64,000 nt of DNA from Prevotellaceae bacterium HUN156 (lineage in GTDB: Bacteria; Bacteroidota; Bacteroidia; Bacteroidales; Bacteroidaceae). Under the pieces are notes generated by a model. That model did not search any database. It saw nothing but the letters and a program-made list of their open reading frames with translations, and had not been told where the DNA came from. Below are positions 33,307 to 46,863 of the stretch, piece by piece (position 1 is the stretch's first letter; every line of letters begins with the position of its first letter). The DNA lies in the NCBI GenBank assembly GCA_900119285.1, contig FPIT01000012.1:48574-112573 (forward strand), given 5' to 3'. A program made the translations under genes and the position numbers.

Positions 33307-35151
33307 TTACTCTACCGTTACCGACTTTGCTAAGTTTCGGGGCTGATCAACGTTCTTTCCTTTGCATACTGCAACGTGATATGCGAGCAGTTGAAGAGGT
33401 ATTGTTGCGACTAATGGCTCCAGACATTCCAGCACATCAGGCAACTCTATCACCTCGTCTGCTATCTTTGCTATCGTATCGTCACCTTTCGTTACCAAGG
33501 CAATCACTTTTCCTTGACGAGCTTTAATCTCTTGAATATTGCTAAGCACCTTCTCGTACATGGCATTATGTGTTGCGATAACCACTACAGGCATATCTGA
33601 GTCGATGAGTGCTATCGGACCATGCTTCATCTCGGCAGCAGGATAGCCCTCAGCATGAATATACGATATTTCTTTCAGTTTCAAGGCTCCTTCCAATGCT
33701 ACTGGATAGCTATAGCCACGTCCCAGATACAAGAAGTTGTGAGCATATGTAAAGGTGCGAGCCAAGTCTGCTACCTTCTCATTGGTTTTCAATACATCCT
33801 TGATAACTTCGGGAATCTCATTCAGTCCTTTCACAATTTTCAGATATTCCTGTCGATTGATAGTACCCTTTGCATCAGCCAGTGCCAAAGCAAACATGGT
33901 GAGTACTGTTACCTGACCAGTGAATGCCTTCGTTGAAGCCACACCAATCTCAGGACCTACGTGAATATAGGTACCCGTATCAGTAGCGCGAGGAATAGAA
34001 GAGCCAATGGCATTACAGATACCATAGATAAAGGCGCCCTTCTCCTTTGCTAGCTGTACGGCTGCCAATGTATCTGCAGTCTCACCGCTCTGTGAGATAG
34101 CTATTACTACATCATCTTTTGTCACTACTGGATTACGGTAGCGGAACTCTGAAGCATATTCCACTTCTACAGGAATACGACACAGTGATTCTACTATCTG
34201 CTTTCCGATAAGACCAGCATGCCATGAAGTACCACAAGCAACGATTACGATACGCTTTGCATGCAGCAACTGACGACGATAATCGATAAGGGCAGACAAT
34301 GTCACATGGTCGCCTTCCACATTGATACGACCACGCATACAGTTGGTCAAGCACTCTGGCTGTTCGAAGATTTCCTTCAGCATAAAGTGTGGATAGCCAC
34401 CCTTTTCAATCTGTCCAAGGTCAATATCAACAGTCTTCACTGCCAGGTTTTGCTCTTCACCCTGGATATCGATTACTTTCAGTTCTTCGCCCAAACGGAT
34501 AACAGCGATATTGCCATCTTCCAGATAGACTACCTTGTCAGTATATTCAATGATAGGACTGGCATCAGAACCGAGGAAGAACTCTCCGTCACCAATACCT
34601 ACTACCAGTGGGCTCTGTTTACGAGCAGCAATAATCTGCTTTGGGTCACGCTTGTCAACAACGGCAATGGCATAAGCACCGATTACCTGATAGAGAGCCA
34701 CCTGCACAGCCTCCAACAAAGAGAGGCTCTTGGTCACCATCACATATTCTATCAGTTGTACCAGCACTTCTGTGTCAGTATCACTCTGGAAGGAGATACC
34801 CTTCTCTATCAGTTTCTGCTTGATATCTGCATAGTTCTCAATGATACCATTGTGGATAATGGCGAGATTATGCGACTGCGAATAGTGCGGGTGAGCATTA
34901 CGTGATGAAGGTTCTCCATGAGTAGCCCAGCGGGTATGGGCAATACCGATACATCCGCTGACATCCTTGTCATTACAATACTCAGTAAGATTGTCAACCT
35001 TACCTTTTGTCTTATATACATTCAGGGTTCCTTCGTTGTTAATCAGTGCTACACCAGCGGAGTCATACCCACGATATTCCAGTCTTCTGAGGCCTTTAAT
35101 CAGCACAGGATAAGCTTCCTTTTTGCCGATATATCCTACTATTCCACACAT
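33307..35151 (-). CDS. glmS: Glutamine-fructose-6-phosphate aminotransferase
   Basis: 614 residues, full length. It makes glucosamine-6-phosphate for peptidoglycan and LPS. The N-terminal glutaminase domain starts MCGIVGYIG with nucleophile Cys2. Two SIS domains follow (VACGTSWHAGLIGK; AISQSGETADTLAA) and the C-terminal tail ends in NLAKSVTVE. No glmS ribozyme is apparent in the short leader. Confidence 0.97.
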   Translation of the reverse strand: MCGIVGYIGKKEAYPVLIKGLRRLEYRGYDSAGVALINNEGTLNVYKTKGKVDNLTEYCNDKDVSGCIGIAHTRWATHGEPSSRNAHPHYSQSHNLAIIHNGIIENYADIKQKLIEKGISFQSDTDTEVLVQLIEYVMVTKSLSLLEAVQVALYQVIGAYAIAVVDKRDPKQIIAARKQSPLVVGIGDGEFFLGSDASPIIEYTDKVVYLEDGNIAVIRLGEELKVIDIQGEEQNLAVKTVDIDLGQIEKGGYPHFMLKEIFEQPECLTNCMRGRINVEGDHVTLSALIDYRRQLLHAKRIVIVACGTSWHAGLIGKQIVESLCRIPVEVEYASEFRYRNPVVTKDDVVIAISQSGETADTLAAVQLAKEKGAFIYGICNAIGSSIPRATDTGTYIHVGPEIGVASTKAFTGQVTVLTMFALALADAKGTINRQEYLKIVKGLNEIPEVIKDVLKTNEKVADLARTFTYAHNFLYLGRGYSYPVALEGALKLKEISYIHAEGYPAAEMKHGPIALIDSDMPVVVIATHNAMYEKVLSNIQEIKARQGKVIALVTKGDDTIAKIADEVIELPDVLECLEPLVATIPLQLLAYHVAVCKGKNVDQPRNLAKSVTVE

Positions 35152-35182
35152 ATAATTTGTATACTTATTAATAATTTGGCGA

Positions 35183-35190
35183 CAAAATTA
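35183..35190 (-). promoter_or_regulatory. -7 element for glmS
   Basis: Minus-strand TAATTTTG, directly adjacent to the uxaC terminator and 32 bp upstream of the ATG. Confidence 0.65.
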
Positions 35191-35191
35191 C

Positions 35192-35231
35192 AAAAAAATC
35201 GGCTATCACATGCAGGATAGCCGATTTTTTT
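35192..35231 (-). terminator. Terminator of uxaC
   Basis: Perfect 16-bp inverted repeat: arms at 35192-35207 and 35216-35231, GC core TCGGCTATC with A/T runs. Confidence 0.9.
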
Positions 35232-35233
35232 AT

Positions 35234-36640
35234 TTAATAGAACTTGAAATATCTGCGTGCATTGTTGTATGAGATGTCTTCTACCATCTTACCAAGCAGT
35301 TCGCGGTCGTCTGGCAGCAAGCCTTTCTCTACGTCATTTCCCAAGAGATTACAGAGAATTCTACGGAAGTATTCATGTCGTGGATAGCTTACAAATGAGC
35401 GTGAGTCAGTCAGCATTCCCACAAAGCGAGAGAGCAGTCCCAATACAGAGAGAGCATTCATCTGACGTTCCATACCATCCTTTTGGTCGTTGAACCACCA
35501 ACCAGAACCAAACTGTATCTTTCCTGGCTCTCCACCTTGGAAGTTGCCAAGCATTGTTGCAATCATCTCGTTGGCACATGGATTCAACGTATATAATATG
35601 GTACGTGTGAGTTTATCCTCTGAGTTCAACTTATCGAGGAATTTCGCCATAGCCTTAGCGGTATTAAATTCACCGATAGAGTCAAAACCAGTGTCTGCAC
35701 CCACCAAGTTAAACATCTTGGTATTGTTGTTGCGGATGGTGCCATAGTGATACTGCTGTGTCCAGTCTGCATCGGCATCCATCTCGCCCATCACTGTCAA
35801 GAAACAGTTTTTATACTGGCGAATTTCAAGGTTAGACAACTGCAAGCCACGCATAGACTTCTCAAAGATTGTTTCAATCTGCGAATCCGTATACTCCTCG
35901 TCATAAAACTCTTCAAGACCATGGTCAGAGAGTTTACAACCATTGGCAGCAAAGAAGTCGTGACGCTTCTTCAGTGCATCCACCATATCAGTAAAGGTCG
36001 TAATAGAGATGCCACTCACCTGCTCCAACTTACGAACGTATGAGGAGAAGTCTGCTGCCTCAATATTCATGGCTTTGTCAGGACGCCAAGCAGGAAGCAT
36101 CACTGGGTCATCAGCAGACTTACTCTTAGCATATTCAATATGGTGATGCAAGTCGTCAACGGGGTCATCAGTTGTACATACACATTCCACGTTGTAGTGC
36201 TTCATCAGTCCACGGGCTGAGAACTCAGGCTGCTGCAGTTTCTCATTACACTCGTCAAAGATTTCTCGAGCAGTCTTTGGCGAGAGCAGTTTCTCTATAC
36301 CGAAGGCAGTCTTCAGTTCCAGATGTGTCCAGTGATACAGTGGGTTACGCAGTGTATAGGGAACTGTCTCAGCCCACTTCTCAAACTTTTCCCAGTCGGT
36401 AGTATCCTTACCCGTTATATATTTCTCTTCAACGCCATTGGTACGCATGGCACGCCACTTATAGTGGTCACCGCCCAGCCACAATTCTGTAATGCTTTTG
36501 AATTTGTGGTCGTTAGCTACCATCTCTGGATTCAGATGGCAGTGATAATCAATGATGGGCATCTTAGCCGCATGGTTGTGAAACAGGTCTTGTGCTATCT
36601 CGTTGTCCAGCACAAAGTTCTTGTCATTGAATTGCTTCAT
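35234..36640 (-). CDS. uxaC: Glucuronate isomerase
   Basis: 468 residues from the ATG at 36640 (MKQFNDKNFVLDNEIAQDL); a longer frame to 36694 would enter the promoter. It interconverts D-glucuronate/galacturonate and fructuronate/tagaturonate in hexuronate catabolism. Family motifs: MPIIDYHCHLNPE, ARGLMKHYNVECVCTTDDP, GWWFNDQKDGMERQ and SYPRHEYFRRILC. It stands alone without other uronate genes in the window. Confidence 0.95.
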   Translation of the reverse strand: MKQFNDKNFVLDNEIAQDLFHNHAAKMPIIDYHCHLNPEMVANDHKFKSITELWLGGDHYKWRAMRTNGVEEKYITGKDTTDWEKFEKWAETVPYTLRNPLYHWTHLELKTAFGIEKLLSPKTAREIFDECNEKLQQPEFSARGLMKHYNVECVCTTDDPVDDLHHHIEYAKSKSADDPVMLPAWRPDKAMNIEAADFSSYVRKLEQVSGISITTFTDMVDALKKRHDFFAANGCKLSDHGLEEFYDEEYTDSQIETIFEKSMRGLQLSNLEIRQYKNCFLTVMGEMDADADWTQQYHYGTIRNNNTKMFNLVGADTGFDSIGEFNTAKAMAKFLDKLNSEDKLTRTILYTLNPCANEMIATMLGNFQGGEPGKIQFGSGWWFNDQKDGMERQMNALSVLGLLSRFVGMLTDSRSFVSYPRHEYFRRILCNLLGNDVEKGLLPDDRELLGKMVEDISYNNARRYFKFY

Positions 36641-36691
36641 AGTCGTTGTATGCTGTATTCTTGTTTTAAGTATTCTGTCTTTTTCAGTTTG

Positions 36692-36699
36692 CAAAATTA
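36692..36699 (-). promoter_or_regulatory. -7 element for uxaC
   Basis: Minus-strand TAATTTTG, 52 bp upstream of the ATG; divergent from the ansA promoter. Confidence 0.65.
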
Positions 36700-36761
36700 G
36701 TTAATATTTGGGAAATATGAGGAATTAAGGAGAAAAAGTTTGTGATTTTCTGTTTTATTCG

Positions 36762-36769
36762 TAAATTTG
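36762..36769 (+). promoter_or_regulatory. -7 element for ansA
   Basis: TAAATTTG preceded by TTTTATTCG, 17 bp upstream of the ATG. The region 36720-36769 also resembles 13770-13819 (GGAATTAAG...AGAAAAA...TTTTATTCGTA). Confidence 0.7.
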
Positions 36770-36786
36770 CAGATAAATAATTCATC

Positions 36787-37815
36787 ATGCAAAGCAAAGT
36801 ACTCCTTATCTATACAGGCGGAACGATAGGAATGAATCGTAATCCGCAGACTGGTGCCTTGGAGCCTTTCGACTTCGAGCACCTTCTGCAGAATGTGCCA
36901 GAACTGAATCAGTTTGACACAGAGATTGCCACCTATCAGTTTAATCCGCCTATCGACTCCAGCGACATGACACCACGCATGTGGACCGACTTGTCGCATG
37001 TCATTGCAGACCACTATGACGACTACGATGGTTTTGTGGTGTTGCATGGTACCGATACGATGGCCTATACCGCCTCTGCCCTCTCCTATATGTTGGAGAA
37101 TCTCACCAAGCCCGTTATCTTTACGGGTTCGCAGTTGCCCATCGACCAGTTGCGCACTGATGGCAAGGAGAATCTTATTACCTCTATTGAAATAGCAGCG
37201 ACAAAGGATGCTGACGGACATGCTATGGTGCCAGAGGTGGGCATCTACTTCAATGGTCATTTGCTGCGTGGCAATCGTACTACCAAGTTGAGCGCAGAAG
37301 AGTTCAATGCCTTTGAGTCGTTCAATTATCCACACTTGGCAGAAGCTGGTGTCAACATCACCTATCACCGTGAACGAATCCTTACACCCGACTTCAGCAA
37401 ACCCATGAAGCCCCACTTCCGTTTGGATAATAACGTCATCATCTTTTCGCTCTTCCCCGGTGTGCGTGAGGACCTTATCCGTCACATCATCCACACACCC
37501 AATCTGCGAGCCATCGTGATGCGTACCTTTGGCAGTGGCAATGCGCCTCAGAGTCCTTGGCTTATCAATGCATTGAAAGAGGGTACCCGCAATGGCAAGG
37601 TGATTGTCAATATCAGTCAATGCATGCAAGGTGCGGTAGAGATGAATCGCTACGATACGGGATTCCAGTTGAAGGAGGCAGGTGTTGTCAGTGGTTACGA
37701 TTCCACTGTAGAGAGTGCTGTCACCAAACTGATGTTCCTGCAGGCTCATTATAAAGATCCCGAGCAAGTACGCTATTACATGAATCGCAGCATTCGTGGC
37801 GAGATATCCTTATAA
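36787..37815 (+). CDS. ansA: Type I (cytoplasmic) L-asparaginase
   Basis: 342 residues with no signal peptide. Hydrolyses asparagine to aspartate and ammonia. The first catalytic motif YTGGTIGM (Thr near residue 11) and the second [20 protein letters not shown] are intact; [18 protein letters not shown] is also typical. The rubrerythrin gene follows 38 bp later without a recognisable promoter, so the two may be cotranscribed. Confidence 0.95.
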   Translation: MQSKVLLIYTGGTIGMNRNPQTGALEPFDFEHLLQNVPELNQFDTEIATYQFNPPIDSSDMTPRMWTDLSHVIADHYDDYDGFVVLHGTDTMAYTASALSYMLENLTKPVIFTGSQLPIDQLRTDGKENLITSIEIAATKDADGHAMVPEVGIYFNGHLLRGNRTTKLSAEEFNAFESFNYPHLAEAGVNITYHRERILTPDFSKPMKPHFRLDNNVIIFSLFPGVREDLIRHIIHTPNLRAIVMRTFGSGNAPQSPWLINALKEGTRNGKVIVNISQCMQGAVEMNRYDTGFQLKEAGVVSGYDSTVESAVTKLMFLQAHYKDPEQVRYYMNRSIRGEISL

Positions 37816-37853
37816 GACATTATTTTTTTTATTATAAACTAAACAATACGACT

Positions 37854-38393
37854 ATGAAAGAATTGAAAGGAACAAAAACAGAGAAGAACCTGCTTGAGGC
37901 TTTCGCTGGTGAGTCTATGGCTCGTAACAAATACACCTACTGGGCATCAAAAGCCAAGAAGGATGGTTTCGTACAGATTGCAGCTATCTTTGAAGAGACA
38001 GCAGCCAATGAGAAAGAGCACGCTAAGATGTGGTTCAAGCTCTTGGAAGGTGGTATTAAGGATACTGCCAGCAATCTGGAGGCTGCCGCAGGTGGTGAGA
38101 ACTTCGAGTGGACTGATATGTATGCCCGTATGGCTCGTGAGGCCCGTGAAGAAGGCTTCGAAGAGATTGCCACCAAGTTTGAGATGGTTGCCGCTATCGA
38201 GAAAACTCACGAGGAGCGTTATCGCAAGCTCTTAGACAATGTCAAGAAGGAGCGCGTATTCTCTAAGGATGGTGATGTTATCTGGCAGTGCAGCAACTGC
38301 GGTCACATCGTTGTTGGCAAGAAGGCTCCTGAGATTTGTCCCGTTTGTGATCATCCTCAGGCTTACTTCCAAGTAAGATGCGAGAATTACTAA
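37854..38393 (+). CDS. rbr: Rubrerythrin
   Basis: 179 residues. The N-terminal ferritin-like diiron domain ([51 protein letters not shown]) and the C-terminal rubredoxin-like domain ([19 protein letters not shown]) are complete. It reduces hydrogen peroxide in the cytoplasm, as expected for an anaerobe. Ends at a bidirectional terminator. Confidence 0.96.
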   Translation: MKELKGTKTEKNLLEAFAGESMARNKYTYWASKAKKDGFVQIAAIFEETAANEKEHAKMWFKLLEGGIKDTASNLEAAAGGENFEWTDMYARMAREAREEGFEEIATKFEMVAAIEKTHEERYRKLLDNVKKERVFSKDGDVIWQCSNCGHIVVGKKAPEICPVCDHPQAYFQVRCENY

Positions 38394-38404
38394 TCTTATA
38401 AAAT

Positions 38405-38437
38405 AATAGCGCTGACCATCGTGCCAGCGCTATTTTT

Positions 38438-38439
<2 letters not shown>
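38405..38439. terminator. Bidirectional terminator between rubrerythrin and beta-galactosidase
   Basis: Arms AATAGCGCTG (38405-38414) and CAGCGCTATT (38425-38434) with a ten-base loop and following T-run. Confidence 0.88.
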
Positions 38440-42991
<4,552 letters not shown>

Positions 42992-43039
42992 TTAGGGTTC
43001 TGCAGCAATTCTAATGTTAAGTGCCTCTTTTCCAGGGGA

Positions 43040-43047
43040 CAAAGTTA
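43040..43047 (-). promoter_or_regulatory. -7 element for beta-galactosidase
   Basis: Minus-strand TAACTTTG, 55 bp upstream of the ATG. Confidence 0.65.
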
Positions 43048-43139
43048 CGAAAAAATGTATGAAAAGCCAAATTTATTTGAGCTTTTCCGAGTGCTAAGTA
43101 AGTTCGGCGTAGCCAAAGTTACATTTTATCGTAATATCA

Positions 43140-43763
43140 AATAGTTTATGCGTAAAAACATGTAACCTATTAACATGACTGCCCTCAAACGCTGATGTAC
43201 AAAGGGATTGAGTCATGTTAATAGTTGAGGCAACTATTAACATATATCTAACCTACATGTTGAAATGCACCAAAAAAAATCCGTGTTTATCCGGAATTCG
43301 CAACGCCACACTCTGCACCTTTAGGTCAAAGAAATCCGTGTTCGTAATATAGTAGATGTATGTTAATAGTTGGCAAACTATTAACATGCCTAAAACGTCC
43401 TGTGTATCGTGGTTTGCAAGGGGTTATGTTAATAGGTTAATAGTTTTTGAGAAAACCTTTATTAGAATACAAGATTCCTTTATGAGTATTTGAGAAATAC
43501 AGCTAAGCCAACTCTGAATACAACTATCTCAGCTCTGAGATAGCTGTATTTGCACTCCAATAGTTATTGTTTTGAGCTCCAATAGTTACTGTATTGGACA
43601 TCAATAGTTATTGTATTGCGATGCAAAAGTAGCTCTTTCGCGAACCATCAATTTCGTTTGCAGCCTAAATTCGATGAGTTTGCAGCCTAAATTCGATGAG
43701 AATTTACGCATAATTCAAAGGGTTTGACGGCATAATTCGAAGCGAATTATGCCGTCAAACTAT
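43140..43763. repeat. Structured intergenic element, copy 2 (~625 bp, noncoding)
   Basis: Homologous to 2133-2820 in the same orientation. The 13-bp-arm palindrome is at 43215-43243 with loop AGG (CGG in copy 1, arms identical), and the 12-bp-arm palindrome at 43360-43387 with identical loop GGCA. A perfect 9-bp hairpin sits at 43524-43543, and units of CAATAGTTATTG type run 43556-43620. A tandem 22-bp repeat (GTTTGCAGCCTAAATTCGAT) lies around 43657-43700. The terminal hairpin has perfect 18-bp arms (43722-43739, 43743-43760). The middle (43262-43345) is unrelated to copy 1 and holds the dispersed 31-bp motif. It lies upstream of the beta-galactosidase promoter and just after the ABC operon end; the terminal hairpin could act as that operon's terminator. 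Confidence 0.85.
43300..43330. repeat. Dispersed 31-bp motif (copy 2, inverted)
   Basis: Reverse complement of 6570-6600 with one changed base, inside the variable centre of the structured element, and flanked by two copies of AAATCCGTGTT. Confidence 0.75.
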
Positions 43764-43791
43764 TCCGATAATGGAACCTTGAAGTAGATTA

Positions 43792-44469
43792 CTACTTGGC
43801 AGCGTCAGCCTCAACCAACATACCGTCGAGCATATTGATGGCGCGAGTGGCATAGCTGGCGTCACGCTCTGAGTGAGTAACCATAACCACTGTTGTACCT
43901 TCTTGGTTCAGTTGGGTGAGCAGTTGCATCACCTCCAAGCCATTCTTTGAATCAAGGTTACCTGTGGGCTCATCGGCAAGAATCAGTTTAGGATTCATCA
44001 CCACGGCACGAGCAATGGCAACACGCTGTTGTTGACCACCAGAGAGTTGCTGAGGGAAATGGTGAGCACGATGACTGATAGCCATACGGCGCAGCACCTC
44101 CTCTACCCTCGCCTTGCGCTCTTTCTTAGGAACACCGAGATAAGTCAGTGGTAACTCTACGTTCTCTTCTACGTTGAGTTCGTCAATCAGGTTGAAGCTC
44201 TGGAACACAAAGCCTATCTTACCCTTACGCACCTTGGTGCGCTGACTCTCTTTCAGCGAGCCTACATTCTCACCATCGAGCAGATACTGTCCGCTGGTAG
44301 GATTGTCGAGCAAGCCCAGAATGTTGAGCAGTGTTGACTTGCCACAACCCGAAGGTCCCATAATGGCAACAAACTCACCTTGCTTTACTTCAAATGATAC
44401 GCCACCGAGGGCAACGGTCTCCACCTCTTCTGTGCGGAACACCTTCTGAATGTTTTCTAACTTAATCAT
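43792..44469 (-). CDS. ABC transporter ATPase (MacB/LolD type)
   Basis: 225 residues. Walker [10 protein letters not shown], signature [14 protein letters not shown], Walker [13 protein letters not shown], and the H-loop VVMVTHSE are all intact. This subfamily energises FtsX-type permeases that drive periplasmic export rather than transmembrane import. Last gene of a five-gene minus-strand operon, 15 bp after the second permease gene. Confidence 0.94.
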   Translation of the reverse strand: MIKLENIQKVFRTEEVETVALGGVSFEVKQGEFVAIMGPSGCGKSTLLNILGLLDNPTSGQYLLDGENVGSLKESQRTKVRKGKIGFVFQSFNLIDELNVEENVELPLTYLGVPKKERKARVEEVLRRMAISHRAHHFPQQLSGGQQQRVAIARAVVMNPKLILADEPTGNLDSKNGLEVMQLLTQLNQEGTTVVMVTHSERDASYATRAINMLDGMLVEADAAK

Positions 44470-44484
44470 AATACTTTTATTTTT

Positions 44485-46851
44485 TTATTCGGTTTTAATA
44501 CTTTCTACTGGGTTGGTTCTAACTGCCTTGACTATCTGGAAGCCTACGGAGAGTACTGCCACAAGGAGTGAGAAGACACAGGTGGCAGCAAATATCCATG
44601 GGCTAAGTGTGATGCGATAGCTGAAACTATTGAGCCAGTCGTTCATGATATAATAAGAGATGGGCACGGCAATAACAAACGATACGAGCAATGGAGCGCA
44701 GAAGGTGCGCAGCATCAGCAGCGTGACCTCTCGCGAAGTGCCACCCATAATCTTGCGGAGTCCTATCTCCTTCTGACGCTGGCGAATAAAGAACAACGAC
44801 ATACCTACAAAGCCCATCACGGAGATAATGATAGCAATGATGGTGAAGAGCGAGATAATCTTCAAGGTATTCCGCTGGTCAACGAAGGTCTTGGCCACAT
44901 CCTCTTCCATACTAACGACATACCATTCCAATTGTTCCTCAGGTACATCCATTTTTCTCATCATGTCGATGAAAGCAGCCTTAGCCTGTTTATCGCCATT
45001 AGTCTTAACAAGGAAACTGGGATTTTCCACATGATCCTGCAACTGAATGGCATAAGGATCAGCTTCATGTAACACGTTGACGTTATGGAATTCCTTGATA
45101 ATGCCGTTAAGAGGCACCTTCTCATCTGCGCCCATAGGCATTTCGCGGGCATCATCCTTCAACGCCAACTTACGTTTGCCTGCCTCGTTTATATAGTAGC
45201 CATCACTATTGTTTCCATTATTCTTAAGCAGCTCCAGACCATAGAGGTTGAAGGCAGTAGAATCCATAGCAGTTGCAAACATACTCACAACATTACCATC
45301 GAGCATGATGCCAATCATGACACTAAAACCGCTTGAAGTAAAAGCTGCTCCGTTTAACTCTCCAATACGCTCTACAAAGGGCATCTTCTCCAACTTATTT
45401 CTTATCATCAGGCTCTTACCCTGTGGTGCATCCACATAGTAGAGGTTCTTGGTGTTGTAGCCTAACGGCGCATGAATAAGATGGTTCAACTGCAGCCAGA
45501 TAACCAAACTGGCAGTAAGCATAGTGACAGTAATGACATTCTGCAAAACGATGAACAAACGTCCCAACACCATTTTTGAGCGGAAACGGAAATTACCCTT
45601 CACAATGTCGATGGGCTGAAAACGTGACATTTGCCACGACGGCAGGACACCTGAGATGATACCAACCAACAGGATAAAGCCAAGACAAACGCTCACACTG
45701 CCTATATTGATATCGTCGACCAAGGCTATCTTACCCTCAAACAGGTTGGCTGCATCTTGCTCAAAGATGAACGCCAACGCCAGTCCTATAGCAAAAGTAA
45801 CAGCCACCATCAATGTCGACTCGGCAATCAGTACCAACGATATTCTATGCTGACTACTACCAAACAAACGTCGAGTAGCCATCTCCTTAGCACGGAAGCC
45901 TGTATTGGCAACCGTTAGGTTAATATAGTTGCTAATGGCAAAGAAAAGGATGGCCAACACAGCTGCCAGCATGATACGCAGTCGTGTCTTGTCGCCTTTC
46001 AACACGCCCTTACCATCATTCTGTGGCGCAAACATGATATCTTTAAGAGGAACGATGCTTACCTTAAACTCCTCGAAAATTGGAGGATAATGCTTGGCAA
46101 TAAAGTCGTTGATGGTTTTCTTCTTGCTATCGAGCGTCATACCAGGTCGAAGCATGAAAAAGCATTTGCAAGGTCCTCCAGAACTGTAAGCAAACCCGTA
46201 ATTATCGAACTTATACCCCTCTATCTGTGGATAGCGCTCTGCACTGGCAATAACCTGTATTTCATTAGGCAGTGCCGTATAGTCGAAATTCTTGGCTACA
46301 GCACTAATGGTATATACCAAGGTACTATCGTAAATGGTATTGCTTGGATCCACTTCGCGATTGCCCATAATCTGCAAGGGCTCGCCAATAGGGTCTTTAT
46401 CGCCAAAGAGGCGTTTGGCCAGGCGTTCAGTAATAACACACTTGTTGGGGGCATCTAAAGCCGTCTGCCTGTAGCCTTCTATTAACGGGAAGTCGAAGAA
46501 CTGGAAGAATGTAGAGTCGACCAGCAAGACAGAACCACATCCCTTATCATCGTCTTTTACTTCCAACTGATGATACTTGATCTTACATCTTGAGCTCATC
46601 ACACAGCATTTCTGCTCAATCTCAGGACACATATCCCTTATCTGAGCGGCAGCATCAGGAAACATGGCAAACGACGTTTCGCCGCCTATCAGACAAATAC
46701 GATCAGCATTCTTATGCCAAGCATCAATGCTATACTGACGCCAGGCATAATCGCCCAACAGGATGATGAACATCAGCGAGATCAGCAATCCTGCTACATT
46801 GATAAATGTATATAATTTGTTGCGCGAAAGGAAACGGAAATAACTTTTCAT
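44485..46851 (-). CDS. FtsX/MacB-type ABC permease (second)
   Basis: 788 residues. Bacteroidota double-unit architecture: TM helix, periplasmic MacB_PCD-like domain, three TM helices, then a second TM-PCD-three-TM unit (about eight TMs), ending KAVRTNPVESIKTE as in this family. The characteristic motif RQKEIGLRKIMGGTSREVTLLML precedes the last TM group. It probably pairs with the next upstream permease as a heterodimer. 12 bp separate the two genes. Confidence 0.92.
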   Translation of the reverse strand: MKSYFRFLSRNKLYTFINVAGLLISLMFIILLGDYAWRQYSIDAWHKNADRICLIGGETSFAMFPDAAAQIRDMCPEIEQKCCVMSSRCKIKYHQLEVKDDDKGCGSVLLVDSTFFQFFDFPLIEGYRQTALDAPNKCVITERLAKRLFGDKDPIGEPLQIMGNREVDPSNTIYDSTLVYTISAVAKNFDYTALPNEIQVIASAERYPQIEGYKFDNYGFAYSSGGPCKCFFMLRPGMTLDSKKKTINDFIAKHYPPIFEEFKVSIVPLKDIMFAPQNDGKGVLKGDKTRLRIMLAAVLAILFFAISNYINLTVANTGFRAKEMATRRLFGSSQHRISLVLIAESTLMVAVTFAIGLALAFIFEQDAANLFEGKIALVDDINIGSVSVCLGFILLVGIISGVLPSWQMSRFQPIDIVKGNFRFRSKMVLGRLFIVLQNVITVTMLTASLVIWLQLNHLIHAPLGYNTKNLYYVDAPQGKSLMIRNKLEKMPFVERIGELNGAAFTSSGFSVMIGIMLDGNVVSMFATAMDSTAFNLYGLELLKNNGNNSDGYYINEAGKRKLALKDDAREMPMGADEKVPLNGIIKEFHNVNVLHEADPYAIQLQDHVENPSFLVKTNGDKQAKAAFIDMMRKMDVPEEQLEWYVVSMEEDVAKTFVDQRNTLKIISLFTIIAIIISVMGFVGMSLFFIRQRQKEIGLRKIMGGTSREVTLLMLRTFCAPLLVSFVIAVPISYYIMNDWLNSFSYRITLSPWIFAATCVFSLLVAVLSVGFQIVKAVRTNPVESIKTE

Positions 46852-46863
46852 ATTACAGATGTG

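Noticed and set aside
33218..35300. glmS ribozyme or other riboswitch at glmS
   Set aside because: The leader between the promoter and ATG is only about 30 bases, and no conserved core is seen.
36697..37767. A 356-residue minus-strand open frame
   Set aside because: It is fully antisense to the well-supported ansA gene, lacks a signal, motif or promoter, and has the His/Ile-rich composition of a shadow frame.
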